Shown here: positions 17,446-27,289 of the stretch, one piece after another
How the letters are laid out: each line of letters starts with the position of its first letter
Position numbering within the stretch: the first letter of the stretch is position 1
NCBI GenBank assembly: GCA_945902745.1
Contig: CAMDNE010000012.1
Span: 1 to 64,000, forward strand
Source of the DNA: Chitinophaga pinensis
GTDB lineage: Bacteria > Bacteroidota > Bacteroidia > Flavobacteriales_D > Crocinitomicaceae
DNA length: 64,000 nucleotides
Reading direction: 5' to 3'
Program-made: the position numbers and the translations under genes
Notes under the pieces: generated by a model
What the model was told of the DNA's origin: nothing
The model's input: the letters and a program-made list of their open reading frames with translations, nothing else
Databases searched by the model: none

Positions 17446-18207
17446 TTAATTTTTATGAATCACAGCGGCTGAGGCTTGAGCTGTTGGCATGATTGTTAAA
17501 TCATTAATCGTAACATGCGCCGGACGTGTTGCAACGAAATAGATTGTTTCAGCAATATCCTTTGCTACAAGTGGCTCAAATCCTAAATAAACGCTTTTTG
17601 CTATTGATTCATCTCCTTTAAATCTAACTAACGAAAATTCAGTTTCAGCTGCACCAGGTGCAATATTGGTAACTTTTATGTTATAATCTACTAAATCAAT
17701 GCGCATTGCCTTAGACAATGCATCAACAGCATGTTTTGAAGCACAGTAAACATTTCCCCCGGCATAAACTTCTTTGCCAGCAATACTTCCTATGTTAAAA
17801 ATATGACCTTTTTTATTCTTTTTTAAAAATGGTACGATGGCCCTTGTAACATATAACAAACCTTTTACATTCGTGTCGATCATTCTGTCCCAATCGTCAA
17901 TCAGTCCTTCGTCAATTGGACCACGACCGACAGCTAATCCTGCATTATTGATCAAAATATCAATATTTTCCTTTATGTCATTTGGCAAGGTTTCAATTTC
18001 TTTAAATACATCCTCTTCAATTCTAACATCAAAACACAATGTACGAATGTCAATTGGGAACATTTTAGTAAGTTTTTCTTGAATGTGAATTAAGCGATCA
18101 TTTCTGCGCCCAGTTAAAATTAAATTCCAACCATTTTTTGCAAATATTTCTGCACAAGCTTCCCCGAATCCAGAAGTAGCACCTGTTATGAAGACGTATT
18201 TTTCCAT
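17446..18207 (-). CDS. Short-chain dehydrogenase/reductase (YdfG-like)
   Basis: A 253-aa NAD(P)-dependent oxidoreductase. TGATSGFG (8-15) is the cofactor loop, an NNAG motif follows, and YCASK holds the catalytic Tyr and Lys. The closest pattern is that of YdfG-type 3-hydroxy acid / serine dehydrogenases, but the substrate is not certain. The ATG at 18207 is preferred: the longer open frame to 18312 reads back into the upstream gene without homology. Its start overlaps the end of the upstream membrane-protein gene by 22 bases, implying translational coupling. Confidence 0.85.
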   Translation of the reverse strand: MEKYVFITGATSGFGEACAEIFAKNGWNLILTGRRNDRLIHIQEKLTKMFPIDIRTLCFDVRIEEDVFKEIETLPNDIKENIDILINNAGLAVGRGPIDEGLIDDWDRMIDTNVKGLLYVTRAIVPFLKKNKKGHIFNIGSIAGKEVYAGGNVYCASKHAVDALSKAMRIDLVDYNIKVTNIAPGAAETEFSLVRFKGDESIAKSVYLGFEPLVAKDIAETIYFVATRPAHVTINDLTIMPTAQASAAVIHKN

Positions 18208-19664
18208 TTTATATCTTTTAAAGGTTTCAAAAGTATTAACCCAGCTATTATTAATGCAAATTGTGCTGGAAAACGATAGCGTATTATTGCTCCTAGAACT
18301 GGAGTTGTCCATCCAATTAGAAGTGAGAGGATTAATGCAAAAGTTAATAATGTAAAAACAATATTTTTTTCTTCAAAATTTAATTTTTTTCTAAAGTAAA
18401 TGGTAAGACCAAAAAACAGAAGAATAACCCAAACTTCAACAAACGATAAGAATTTCAATTTGCTTCCTGGGTCGTTTGGAAATGGTCGAAGAACACTATT
18501 TATTAAAGATTCGGGTGTGTTTTTTATCAGCTGAATTGCAGAATTTTTTATTGGTGTTGTTTCAATATAACTTGCACATCCAATTGTAAAATAAACACGT
18601 TTCCATTTTTTACCGGTTGGTTTTAAATGAACAGGAAGCGGTCTTTCAGTGCTGCCAAATTTAAAAATGTATGCATCTGTTTCGTTTATCAGAATTACTT
18701 CATTCCCAATCATCTTCAAATTTTTATATTGGTCAGGTTGGAAATAATAAAAACAAGAATCAGATAAAACGTGAAGACCGCCTTTTCCAACATTTACAAA
18801 ATCAAATTGTTTTCTAGTAAGGTAGTTCACAATTTTGTCTCTTGGTTTTTGAAAAGTAACACCCAAGAGCAATAACATAGAAATTAAACTTAAAATGGTT
18901 GGGATCAGCTTTCCTTTAAAGAGATATTTAAAAACAAATAAACATAAAAGAGAGAACACAATACATGCTAAAATATATGGTTTGAACATTAAGAGAATCA
19001 CTAGTGAGAACACTAAGTAAAATATTCTTTTTATAGGTTGATCATTCAGTAGAATAACTCTTACCAATAAACTAATTCCAAAAAACAAAAAAGGTTCTTT
19101 TAATAAACTAGATGTCCAAAATATTGTACTCGGAACAAGGGCGATAACCCAAAAGAAAATAGTGTTTGTTTGAGAGGAATATTTTCGAAATGAGAGATAA
19201 AAGTTCTTAAGTGCAAGCGTTGAAATTAAACACAAAACAGATAAATGAATAACTGCAGATTTCCCGGAGAAAAAATGAATTATGCTATGCATTCGAATCA
19301 CATTTTTCGAATCATTGATTAGTGTCAAATCTCCTGCTGACCAATATTCGGTCATATATAAATATTTATTAATCAGCTCCGTAGTTTCTCCAATTCCAGT
19401 TAGTAATTGGAAGTAATGTTTGGGAGATTGAAAAAATACATCATTCAAATACTTGCTTTCTATTAAAAAGGTTCCTCCGTCATGACTTAAATCATCAATA
19501 CCATAAGTTTGAATATGAATGAGAAATAATAATAATCCAACTCCAACTTTTATTAAAAAAACAGCAGGAAATGTCCAAGCAGATATACCTTCAACATAGA
19601 ATAATTTCCAGTATCTTGTTAAAATAAATAAAAATAAAACAAAAGTGATCGAGTAAATCAGCAC
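18186..19664 (-). CDS. Polytopic membrane protein of unknown function
   Basis: A 492-aa integral membrane protein with about ten hydrophobic helices, broken by a soluble loop at roughly 270-375 that contains an odd HVLSDSCFYYFQPDQ stretch. The overall shape resembles membrane glycosyltransferase or O-antigen polymerase-type proteins, but I see no diagnostic motif and do not assign one. The start codon is GTG; a TAAGTTTG promoter box 13 bases upstream supports it. It overlaps the downstream SDR start by 22 bases. Confidence 0.7.
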   Translation of the reverse strand: MLIYSITFVLFLFILTRYWKLFYVEGISAWTFPAVFLIKVGVGLLLFLIHIQTYGIDDLSHDGGTFLIESKYLNDVFFQSPKHYFQLLTGIGETTELINKYLYMTEYWSAGDLTLINDSKNVIRMHSIIHFFSGKSAVIHLSVLCLISTLALKNFYLSFRKYSSQTNTIFFWVIALVPSTIFWTSSLLKEPFLFFGISLLVRVILLNDQPIKRIFYLVFSLVILLMFKPYILACIVFSLLCLFVFKYLFKGKLIPTILSLISMLLLLGVTFQKPRDKIVNYLTRKQFDFVNVGKGGLHVLSDSCFYYFQPDQYKNLKMIGNEVILINETDAYIFKFGSTERPLPVHLKPTGKKWKRVYFTIGCASYIETTPIKNSAIQLIKNTPESLINSVLRPFPNDPGSKLKFLSFVEVWVILLFFGLTIYFRKKLNFEEKNIVFTLLTFALILSLLIGWTTPVLGAIIRYRFPAQFALIIAGLILLKPLKDIKWKNTSS

Positions 19665-19677
19665 GATTTTTTTTTTG

Positions 19678-19685
19678 CAAACTTA
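19678..19685 (-). promoter_or_regulatory. Promoter -7 box of the membrane-protein/SDR pair
   Basis: Minus strand TAAGTTTG, exact TAnnTTTG, 13 bases before GTG 19664. A TTG lies 24 bases further upstream. Confidence 0.5.
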
Positions 19686-19714
19686 AGTATTTTTTTGCGT
19701 TTTTTTCGCCAAAT

Positions 19715-19768
19715 TGTCGTCAATTTCCGACAGTTTGTCATGTATTTCCCAGTGGCACAAAGATTGAC
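19715..19768 (+). promoter_or_regulatory. htpG control region: TGTC/GACA repeats and a -24/-12-like promoter
   Basis: TGTCG (19715-19719) and CGACA (19728-19732) form an inverted repeat, followed by TGTCA (19736-19740). Further on, TGGCAC-AAAGA-TTGA (19753-19767) matches the sigma-54 consensus TGGCAC-N5-TTGC except for the last base. The htpG ATG is 24 bases downstream. No TAnnTTTG box is present. Special control of this heat-shock gene is inference. Confidence 0.4.
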
Positions 19769-19791
19769 ATTTCATCGAAAAAAAAAACTAT

Positions 19792-21681
19792 ATGAGAACT
19801 GGTCAAATTAATGTTCAAACGGAAAACATCTTTCCGATTATCAAGAAATTTTTATATTCTGATCACGAAATATTTTTGAGAGAATTAGTTTCAAATGCAG
19901 TCGATGCTTCTCAAAAAATGAAAGTTTTAACTTTAAATGGAGAATTTAAAGGAGTTTTAGGCGATTTGCGCGTTGACGTTATTCTAAACAAAGAAGAGAA
20001 AACTCTTACGATTCGTGATTTAGGAATTGGTATGACAGAAGAAGAGATTGATAAATATATCAATCAAATTGCTTTTTCTGGAGCTGAAGAATTTGTGCAG
20101 CAATACAAAGGAAATGAAGGCGCAGAGCAAATTATTGGGCATTTTGGACTTGGTTTCTATTCTGCATTTATGGTCGCAGAAAAGGTTCAAATTCGCACAT
20201 TATCTCGTCATGAAGGAGCAAAAGCCGTTCAATGGGAGAGTAATGGTTCACCGGAATACACAATTACTGAAATTGAAAAAGCAGAAAGAGGAACAGATAT
20301 TATACTTTATATCGCAGATGATGCGTTAGAATTTTTAGAAAAAGCAAAAATTTCTGAAATCTTAAATAAATATTGTAAATTTTTACCAATTCCAGTATTC
20401 TTCGGTTCTAAAACTGAATATATCGAATCTCCCGAAGGAGAAAAAGATGAAAATGGGAAAATTAAAAAAGTAGCTGTTGATGTTGAGAATCAAATTAACA
20501 ACACAACACCTGCTTGGACAAAAGCTCCAGTTGATTTAACGCAAGAAGATTACGATGCTTTTTACCGAGAATTATATCCTTCAACTTTTGAAAACCCTTT
20601 ATTTCACATTCATTTAAATGTTGATTATCCGTTCAATTTAACTGGAATCCTTTATTTCCCTAAGATTAAGGAAAACGTAGAAGTTCAAAAAAATAAGATT
20701 AATTTATATTCAAATCAAGTCTTTATTACGGACAGTGTAGCCGAAATTGTTCCAGAATTTTTGACCTTACTTCATGGAATGATTGATTCACCCGATATTC
20801 CTTTGAATGTTTCTCGTTCCTATTTGCAAAGTGACAGTAATGTCAAGAAAATTTCTGCCCATATTACAAAGAAAGTAGCGGATAAATTAGCAGAGATGTT
20901 TAAGAAGGACCGTAAAGATTTCGAGGAGAAATGGGAAGATTTACAAGTTTTTGTTCAGTATGGCTCCTTATCAGAAGATAAATTTGCGGATAAAGCAAAA
21001 TCGTTCTCATTGGTTAAAAACGTAGATGGAGTATATTCTACAATTGAAGAATACATAGAGAAAGTTTCAGCTTTGCAAACTAATAAGGATGGAAAACGAA
21101 TTTTCTTGTATACGAATGATAAAGAAAATCAATATTCTTTTGTGAAAAAGGCTAAAGATCGTGGATTTGATGTCTTAGAAATGGATGGTCCACTTGCTCC
21201 GCATTGGATTGCAAAAATTGAACAATCATTCGAAAATATTGCATTCTCACGTGTTGATTCTGATCCATTAGATAAATTAATTCAGAAATCAGAAGAAATT
21301 CCTTCAAAATTATCGAAAGAAGATGAAGAAAAGTTGAAGCCAGTTTTTGAATCATTCTTGAACAAAGAGAAATTTTCAATTCAATTTGAAAGTATGAGTG
21401 AAGATGATGCACCAATTATCATTACGCAGCCAGAATTTATTCGCAGAATGATGGAGCAACAAAAAATGGGTGGCGGTGGCTTTTATGGTGCTTTTCCTGA
21501 AATGTATAATTTGGTGATCAATGCGAATCATCCAAAGATTAGTGGCATTCTCGCGAAAAAAGAAAAAGCACAAAAAGAAACAGTGAAACAATTAAGTGAC
21601 CTAGCAATGCTTTCACAAGGCATGCTGAAGGGTGAAGCGTTAAATGCTTTCATTGAACGAAATATTGAGCAAATAGCTTAA
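19792..21681 (+). CDS. htpG: Molecular chaperone HtpG (Hsp90)
   Basis: A 629-aa cytosolic Hsp90. The GHKL ATPase is N-terminal, with SNAVDAS, DLGIGMT and GHFGLGFYSAFMVA as nucleotide-binding motifs. The middle domain has the conserved NVSRSYLQSD (catalytic Arg loop), and the C-terminal dimerisation domain is present. Full length for the family. It is preceded by a distinctive control region rather than the usual promoter box and followed by a terminator, then the DjlA-like co-chaperone gene. Confidence 0.97.
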   Translation: MRTGQINVQTENIFPIIKKFLYSDHEIFLRELVSNAVDASQKMKVLTLNGEFKGVLGDLRVDVILNKEEKTLTIRDLGIGMTEEEIDKYINQIAFSGAEEFVQQYKGNEGAEQIIGHFGLGFYSAFMVAEKVQIRTLSRHEGAKAVQWESNGSPEYTITEIEKAERGTDIILYIADDALEFLEKAKISEILNKYCKFLPIPVFFGSKTEYIESPEGEKDENGKIKKVAVDVENQINNTTPAWTKAPVDLTQEDYDAFYRELYPSTFENPLFHIHLNVDYPFNLTGILYFPKIKENVEVQKNKINLYSNQVFITDSVAEIVPEFLTLLHGMIDSPDIPLNVSRSYLQSDSNVKKISAHITKKVADKLAEMFKKDRKDFEEKWEDLQVFVQYGSLSEDKFADKAKSFSLVKNVDGVYSTIEEYIEKVSALQTNKDGKRIFLYTNDKENQYSFVKKAKDRGFDVLEMDGPLAPHWIAKIEQSFENIAFSRVDSDPLDKLIQKSEEIPSKLSKEDEEKLKPVFESFLNKEKFSIQFESMSEDDAPIIITQPEFIRRMMEQQKMGGGGFYGAFPEMYNLVINANHPKISGILAKKEKAQKETVKQLSDLAMLSQGMLKGEALNAFIERNIEQIA

Positions 21682-21700
21682 AAAATAGTATATAAGTAAA

Positions 21701-21730
21701 GGAGGGATGGGTTTCATACCTCCATTTTTT
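21701..21730 (+). terminator. Terminator after htpG
   Basis: GGAGG-G-ATG and CAT-A-CCTCC form a stem with one mismatch and a five-base loop (21701-21723), followed by a T-run (21725-21730). Readthrough into the next gene remains possible. Confidence 0.7.
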
Positions 21731-21749
21731 AATTAAATAGAGAACGATT

Positions 21750-22529
21750 TTGTTTAAGTGGATTTTAGGAGTTGCGGGATATTTTCTTTTTGGAAAACAG
21801 ATTTTTGGTGGAATATTAGGTTTTATAGCTGGGACATTTATTGATAATTACCAACGTGTTGTTGGTCAATTAAAGCAAAAAGCTAAGCAAGAGGGAAGAA
21901 CCTATTCGCCAGAGGAGTTATTTCAATTTTATCAACAGCGTTCATCTGTCAATGATGTTCCAACAATGCTGATGGCGCTTTCTGCAGCTGTGATGACTGC
22001 AGATGGTAAAGTTCTAAAAGCAGAATTAGATTATGTGAAATCGTTCTTTTCGCAGCAATTTGGTCCACAATTCAATGGCTCACATTTACAAACATTAAAG
22101 CAATTCATAGATTCTGGTCAAATACCGTTGCAAAAAATTTGTCAGGATATTCAAATGCGTATGCAGCCTGAAGTGCGAATTCAACTCGTACACTATTTGT
22201 TCGGAATAGCAAAAGCGGATGGACATGTTTCGAATACCGAATTGAATGTTATTCATGATATCTCCAAAATGCTTGGGATTCCGCAAGTAGAATTTGAAAG
22301 CGTTAAGAACATGTTCTACAGAAATGTGAATTCTGATTACAGTGTTTTAGGCATTGAACCTGCTGCAACTGATGAAGAAGTCAAAAAAGCATACAGACAA
22401 ATGGCTATCAAATTTCACCCAGATAAAGTTTCACAAATGGGGGAAGAATTCCAAAAAGGAGCGAAAGAAAAATTCCAGAAAATTCAAGAAGCTTACGAAG
22501 CAATCAAAAAGAGCAGAGGAACAAATTAA
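21750..22529 (+). CDS. DjlA-like co-chaperone (TerB domain plus J domain)
   Basis: A 259-aa protein: hydrophobic glycine-rich N-terminal anchor (about 4-30), TerB-like helical domain (about 68-175, with MTADGKV and AKADGHVS repeats), and a C-terminal J domain (about 190-255) with the HPD tripeptide needed to stimulate DnaK. This order is that of DjlA. The start codon is TTG at 21750; it is supported because the N-terminus matches the DjlA anchor and no ATG is near. It follows htpG and its stop overlaps the converging methylase gene by 4 bases. Confidence 0.85.
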   Translation: MFKWILGVAGYFLFGKQIFGGILGFIAGTFIDNYQRVVGQLKQKAKQEGRTYSPEELFQFYQQRSSVNDVPTMLMALSAAVMTADGKVLKAELDYVKSFFSQQFGPQFNGSHLQTLKQFIDSGQIPLQKICQDIQMRMQPEVRIQLVHYLFGIAKADGHVSNTELNVIHDISKMLGIPQVEFESVKNMFYRNVNSDYSVLGIEPAATDEEVKKAYRQMAIKFHPDKVSQMGEEFQKGAKEKFQKIQEAYEAIKKSRGTN

Positions 22530-23242
22530 ATCTGACTTGCTCCAATTAGAAACATTGTCGGGCTTTTTGAAAGGTCAAATTCTTTTGTTTTCCATTCTTT
22601 AATCGACATTGTTTTAATTGTTTCGTATTGCAAAGTGATATTCGATGCTATACAAAGCATAGTTGTATCTGCTAATTCTTTCATTAAATCATCGAGGACA
22701 TTCATATTTCTAAAGGGTGTATCCATAAATATATGCGTATATCCTGATCTTCGTGCATCGCCTTCAAAATCTTTCAATTTTCGGATTCGGTCTTTTCTTT
22801 CTTTCGGTAAATAACCGTGAAAAGTAAATGTTTGACCAGAAAAACCACTTCCCATTAACGCTAAAATAATTGATGTTGGACCAACTAAAGGGACAATTTC
22901 AATATCTCGTTGCTGCGCTAAAGCGACCAATTCTGCACCTGGATCAGCAACTCCTGGACAACCAGCTTCTGAAATAACACCCAAATCATCACCTCTGCTA
23001 ATAACTTTTAACATTTTGTGAAGGTCTTCAATTGGTGTTCTTTTATTCAATAAATAAAATTCACACTTATCAATTGGAAATTCTCGGTCGATTTTACGCA
23101 ATAAACGACGGGCAGATTTTAAATCTTCAACAGCAAAGGCTCTTAAACTTATTGCCTTATCTGCAACTTCTTGCGGTATAATATCTTTTGTTGATTCTCC
23201 ACCTAACGTGTTTGGAATCATATAAATCTTTCCGTTATCCAT
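22526..23242 (-). CDS. RsmI-like SAM-dependent methyltransferase (tetrapyrrole-methylase fold)
   Basis: A 238-aa enzyme of the corrin/porphyrin methylase superfamily. It keeps the RsmI signature SEAGCPGVADPG and the VPLVGPTS and FHGYLP segments, but the N-terminus lacks the usual CEDTR motif and has a divergent GKIYMIPNTLGG beginning; E. coli RsmI is about 286 aa. It may methylate 16S rRNA as RsmI does or be a paralogue with another target. It overlaps the upstream phosphatase gene by 8 bases and converges on the DjlA-like gene. Confidence 0.82.
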   Translation of the reverse strand: MDNGKIYMIPNTLGGESTKDIIPQEVADKAISLRAFAVEDLKSARRLLRKIDREFPIDKCEFYLLNKRTPIEDLHKMLKVISRGDDLGVISEAGCPGVADPGAELVALAQQRDIEIVPLVGPTSIILALMGSGFSGQTFTFHGYLPKERKDRIRKLKDFEGDARRSGYTHIFMDTPFRNMNVLDDLMKELADTTMLCIASNITLQYETIKTMSIKEWKTKEFDLSKSPTMFLIGASQI

Positions 23243-23699
23243 TTACTTTTATTTTTTCAATTATTTTATCTGTTGCTTCATTGAGTAAGTTATATACATC
23301 AATAAAACCTTGTTCACCACCATAATATGGATCTGGAACGGCCATGTTTTTAGTTGGGTAAAGTTCATTTAGAATCAAATGTACTTTGGATTTATCCTTT
23401 GTAGTTCGGGCAAGAGCTAGAATATTGCTGTAATTACTAGAATCCATCGCATAAATGATGTCAAAGGTATCAAAATCTTGCACAACAAATTTTCTTGATT
23501 TTAAATCTTCTATGTTTAGTCCGAATGATTTTGCTGTTGCACACATTCTCGAGTCAGGATGCTCTCCTGCATGTAATCCAGATGTTCCAGCAGAATCAAC
23601 AGCAATATTTAGTTTGTTTACTATTAGTTTTTCGCGAAGAATCCCTTCTGCTAATGGAGAGCGACAAATATTCCCTAAACAGACCATTAAAATTTTCAT
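23235..23699 (-). CDS. Low-molecular-weight protein-tyrosine phosphatase
   Basis: A 154-aa cytosolic phosphatase. The P-loop CX5RS is at C7-R13-S14 (CLGNICRSP), and the general-acid loop is VPDPYYGG. Members of this family dephosphorylate tyrosine kinases of polysaccharide export or act on arsenate or other substrates; no kinase or capsule gene is adjacent, so the target is unknown. It is co-transcribed and overlaps the RsmI-like gene by 8 bases. Confidence 0.92.
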   Translation of the reverse strand: MKILMVCLGNICRSPLAEGILREKLIVNKLNIAVDSAGTSGLHAGEHPDSRMCATAKSFGLNIEDLKSRKFVVQDFDTFDIIYAMDSSNYSNILALARTTKDKSKVHLILNELYPTKNMAVPDPYYGGEQGFIDVYNLLNEATDKIIEKIKVNG

Positions 23700-23750
23700 G
23701 GTGTAAAGTTAATGAAACAATATTTTAACTACGCGTTAATAACAGAAGAA

Positions 23751-23789
23751 TACCGAATATTCAATGATTACTACCGAATATTCATTGAT
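23751..23789. promoter_or_regulatory. Two 18-bp direct repeats upstream of rpoD
   Basis: TACCGAATATTCAATGAT (23751-23768) and TACCGAATATTCATTGAT (23772-23789) differ at one base and repeat at 21 bp, two helical turns. Each contains the palindrome GAATATTC. The second copy covers the putative -33 TTG, suggesting a regulator bound twice on one DNA face. Confidence 0.6.
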
Positions 23790-23816
23790 GTGGCATATTC
23801 TGAAAATTTATGTTTA
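23785..23816 (+). promoter_or_regulatory. Probable rpoD promoter
   Basis: TTG (23785-23787), 21 bases, TATGTTTA (23809-23816), one base off TAnnTTTG. It lies about 70 bases before the ATG and overlaps the second direct repeat. Confidence 0.4.
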
Positions 23817-23884
23817 AGCAAGCCAACTAATTGATAACTTAAACGTTATTAAGATGTCAAGGAACCAACTTAAAAATACCTGCC

Positions 23885-24754
23885 ATGAGACAATTAAAAA
23901 TTACGAAGCAAGTTACAAATCGAGAGACAGCGTCTTTGGATAAATACTTACAGGAAATTGGTCGTGTAGAATTAATTTCTGCGGAAGAGGAGGTTATGTT
24001 AGCGCGAAAAATCCGTGAAGGAGATAGAGCAGCTTTAGATCGTTTAACAAAAGCGAATCTTCGTTTTGTTGTATCCGTGTCAAAGCAATATCAAAATCAA
24101 GGTTTATCGCTGCCGGATTTAATTAATGAAGGAAATTTAGGCTTGATAAAAGCCGCTGAACGATTTGATGAGACTCGTGGATTCAAATTTATTTCTTATG
24201 CTGTTTGGTGGATCAGACAGTCGATTTTACAAGCTTTAGCTGAGCAAGCAAGAATTGTAAGACTTCCTTTAAATAAAATTGGTACTATAAATAAAATAAA
24301 TCGTGCGTTCTCAGAATTGGAACAAAAATTTGAACGTCCACCATCTGCAGATGAATTAGCAGAATTTTTGGAATGTTCTCCAGAAGAAGTGAAACAATCT
24401 TTAGCAAACAGTGGAAGACATATTTCTATGGATGCACCACTTGTAGAAGGAGATGAATCTTCATCTAGTATGTATGATGTTCTATTAAATGATTCTCTTC
24501 CTGGTCCTGAAAAGGAATTGGTTGTTGAGTCGTTGAGAAAAGATATTGAAAGATCACTTTCCACATTGACATCAAGAGAAGGTGATATTGTAAGATTATA
24601 TTATGGTTTAAATGGGAAATATCCCATGACATTAGAAGAAATTGGCGAACGATTTGATCTCACAAGAGAAAGAGTTCGTCAAATAAAAGAAAAAGCAATT
24701 CGAAGGTTGAAACATACTTCCCGAAGCCGGATGCTCAAATCATACCTAGGTTAA
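23885..24754 (+). CDS. rpoD: Primary RNA polymerase sigma factor
   Basis: A 289-aa sigma-70, the short primary sigma of Bacteroidota that lacks region 1.1 and the non-conserved insert. Regions are visible in order: 1.2 ([11 protein letters not shown]), 2.1-2.4 ([39 protein letters not shown]... WWIRQSI), 3, and the region 4 helix-turn-helix ([23 protein letters not shown]). It should recognise the TTG/TAnnTTTG promoters listed in this annotation. Its stop overlaps that of the converging priA by 4 bases, with no terminator between. Confidence 0.97.
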   Translation: MRQLKITKQVTNRETASLDKYLQEIGRVELISAEEEVMLARKIREGDRAALDRLTKANLRFVVSVSKQYQNQGLSLPDLINEGNLGLIKAAERFDETRGFKFISYAVWWIRQSILQALAEQARIVRLPLNKIGTINKINRAFSELEQKFERPPSADELAEFLECSPEEVKQSLANSGRHISMDAPLVEGDESSSSMYDVLLNDSLPGPEKELVVESLRKDIERSLSTLTSREGDIVRLYYGLNGKYPMTLEEIGERFDLTRERVRQIKEKAIRRLKHTSRSRMLKSYLG

Positions 24755-27234
24755 GCGGGATCAACATCGACCACAATTCGAATAGATTTGTTTAAAGGAA
24801 CGCTATAGAAAGCATCAATTAGTTGCTGAATGCGTTCCTTTACTTTTTTATCAGAAGCATCTTTTTCCAATTTCAATTTGATAGACTTAAGATATAAATT
24901 TTGAATTCTTCGAACTACAGGGAATTCTGGACCCAAAACACGTTCTTTAAACGTTTCCCTTAGTGAAAGTGCAAAATCCATTGACGCTTTGTCTAAAAGA
25001 TGTTCATCCTTATGTTTTAAGGTGAATTCAATCATTTTGTAGAATGGAGGATAGAAATAGTTTTTTCGTTCTAAAATTTCATCAGTGTAAAAACCTACAT
25101 AATCGTGATTGATTACCTTTTGAATCACCCAATGATCTGGATCGCCAGTTTGTATAATTACTTTTCCACGTTTTTCTTTTCTACCTGAACGACCTGCAAC
25201 TTGTGACATTAGTTGATAAGCTCGTTCAAATGCTCGGAAATGAGGTCTGTTTAATAACATATCGGCGTCAAGTATTCCAACTAAACTAACATTGTCAAAG
25301 TCTAATCCTTTACTTACCATTTGAGTACCAATTAAGATATCAATTTTTCTATTTTCAAAATCACCTAAAATATTTTCATAGGCATTTTTAGAACGAGTAC
25401 TATCTAAATCAAGTCGTTTTATTGTTTTGTCAGGGAAAATTATCGCCAAATCATCTTCCACTTTTTCAGTCCCAAAACCAAGCATTTTTAATCTGTTTGA
25501 ACCACAGCAAGCACAAGAACCAACTGGTGGTGTATGATAACTACAATAATGGCATTTTAACGTATTCGTTTGTTTGTGATACGTCAATGAAACATCACAA
25601 TTCTTGCATTTTGGGGTCCAATTACAAATTTCACAACTCCAAAGTGGCGTATATCCTCTGCGATTTTGAAAGAGGATAATTTGCTCATTTCTGTTCAACG
25701 CTTCACGTATTGCATCAACCAAAAACAACGTAAAATGCGATTGCATACTTTTTTGTCTGCGTTCCTTTTTTACATCAGCACAAAACACTTCCGGTAAGCT
25801 GAGACCTCCAAATCGGTTCGTCAATTCAACATAACCGTATTTCCCGTTTTTTGCATTGTAAAAAGTTTCCATTGCTGGAGTTGCGGATCCTAATAACACT
25901 TTTGCCTTGTAGTAATGCGCAAGAACAATTGCTGAATCACGCGCATTGTAGCGAGGAGAAGGATCGTATTGTTTGAAACTTGATTCGTGTTCTTCATCTA
26001 CTATTATGAGTCCAAGTTCTTGAAAAGGCAAAAACACGGAAGACCGAGCGCCCAAAACTATCCTAAATTTTGATGGATTATTATTTAAAACATGGTTCCA
26101 GATTTCAACTCTTTCATTCTGATTGAATTTGGAATGGTAAACACCAATTTGCTCTCCAAAATAGGCAGATAAACGCTGAATGAGTTGAGTTGTTAATGCA
26201 ATTTCCGGTAATAAAAACAACACTTGTTTACCTAAATCAAGTTGTTCTTGAATCAGCTGAACGTAAATTTCAGTTTTACCTGAACCAGTGACACCATGCA
26301 ATAACGTTGTATTGAAATTTAGAAATGATTCGTTAATTTCTTCTAACGCTTTATATTGTCCTTTAGATAATTCTTTAAAACCTTCTTGATTATTTTCTGA
26401 TGCAGAAAAGCGAGAAATTTCAATTCTTTGTTGAATAATAATTCCATTCTTCTCCATCGTATTCAATGTTGAACTAGAAATTTCTTTCTCCAACAAAGTT
26501 TTTCTTAAAACGGGCTGTAATTGATTATGGGTGTAATTTCCATCCCTCAAAATAGTCAATAATATTTCGAGTTGTTTTTCAGTCGATTTTTTACTTTCTA
26601 AGAAACTAATCTTCTCATTTAAATCTTCTTCTGTCTGAACTTCAGGACCTAGCAAAATATAAACAGCTGTTTTAGGAACAAATTTATCATTCAGTTCTTC
26701 AACTGCTAATACAATTCTTCTTTCCATCATTTTTTTGATGATGGGTTGAACAGTTTTGATTCCGATAATTTCAGAAATTTCTTTTAGATCTAATGTTTCT
26801 CTTATTTCAAGTGTTTCAACAATTTCAATTTCTCTAGCATCAAGATAGTCTAATTTCCCATCAAAATCGGGGTGAAGAACAATTTTTGTCTCACTCGCTA
26901 ATTTAAAATTAGAAGGCAAAGCCGCATTCATCACATCTCCAATTGGAGCCATGTAATACGATGAAATCCATTGCCAAAAGTGATATTGTTCCTTCGTGAT
27001 AATTGGGGTTTCATCTAAAACATGTTCGATGTATTTAGCTTGATAATCAGCAGGCGCTGTTTCTTGAATTTTACTTACAATTCCAGTTAATAACTTGGAT
27101 TTTCCGAAAGGAACGATTACCCTTCCACCAATAATAATTGAATCATTCATTTCAAAAGGAACGCGGTACGTAAATTCCTTGTGAACAGGTATCGGCAATA
27201 TTACATTAACAAAGAAAGTCTTCCTTTCAGCCAT
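24751..27234 (-). CDS. priA: Primosomal protein N' (replication restart helicase)
   Basis: An 827-aa helicase that reloads the replisome at stalled forks. The N-terminal 3'-DNA-binding region precedes the helicase with Walker [10 protein letters not shown] and DEEH. Paired zinc knuckles ([13 protein letters not shown] and [17 protein letters not shown]) hold eight Cys. [14 protein letters not shown] and the arginine-finger motif QVAGRSGR follow. A TAACTTTG box lies 16 bases before the ATG. Full length for the family. Confidence 0.95.
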   Translation of the reverse strand: MAERKTFFVNVILPIPVHKEFTYRVPFEMNDSIIIGGRVIVPFGKSKLLTGIVSKIQETAPADYQAKYIEHVLDETPIITKEQYHFWQWISSYYMAPIGDVMNAALPSNFKLASETKIVLHPDFDGKLDYLDAREIEIVETLEIRETLDLKEISEIIGIKTVQPIIKKMMERRIVLAVEELNDKFVPKTAVYILLGPEVQTEEDLNEKISFLESKKSTEKQLEILLTILRDGNYTHNQLQPVLRKTLLEKEISSSTLNTMEKNGIIIQQRIEISRFSASENNQEGFKELSKGQYKALEEINESFLNFNTTLLHGVTGSGKTEIYVQLIQEQLDLGKQVLFLLPEIALTTQLIQRLSAYFGEQIGVYHSKFNQNERVEIWNHVLNNNPSKFRIVLGARSSVFLPFQELGLIIVDEEHESSFKQYDPSPRYNARDSAIVLAHYYKAKVLLGSATPAMETFYNAKNGKYGYVELTNRFGGLSLPEVFCADVKKERRQKSMQSHFTLFLVDAIREALNRNEQIILFQNRRGYTPLWSCEICNWTPKCKNCDVSLTYHKQTNTLKCHYCSYHTPPVGSCACCGSNRLKMLGFGTEKVEDDLAIIFPDKTIKRLDLDSTRSKNAYENILGDFENRKIDILIGTQMVSKGLDFDNVSLVGILDADMLLNRPHFRAFERAYQLMSQVAGRSGRKEKRGKVIIQTGDPDHWVIQKVINHDYVGFYTDEILERKNYFYPPFYKMIEFTLKHKDEHLLDKASMDFALSLRETFKERVLGPEFPVVRRIQNLYLKSIKLKLEKDASDKKVKERIQQLIDAFYSVPLNKSIRIVVDVDPA

Positions 27235-27250
27235 GGTATAAAGGTACGAA

Positions 27251-27258
27251 CAAAGTTA
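27251..27258 (-). promoter_or_regulatory. Promoter -7 box of priA
   Basis: Minus strand TAACTTTG, exact TAnnTTTG, 16 bases before ATG 27234. Confidence 0.5.
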
Positions 27259-27289
27259 ATTGAGTACTTAATTTAGAACCGATAAAAAT

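Noticed and set aside
22526-22529. Frameshift where the DjlA-like and RsmI-like genes meet
   Set aside because: They converge and merely overlap by 4 bases at their stops, as rpoD and priA also do at 24751-24754.
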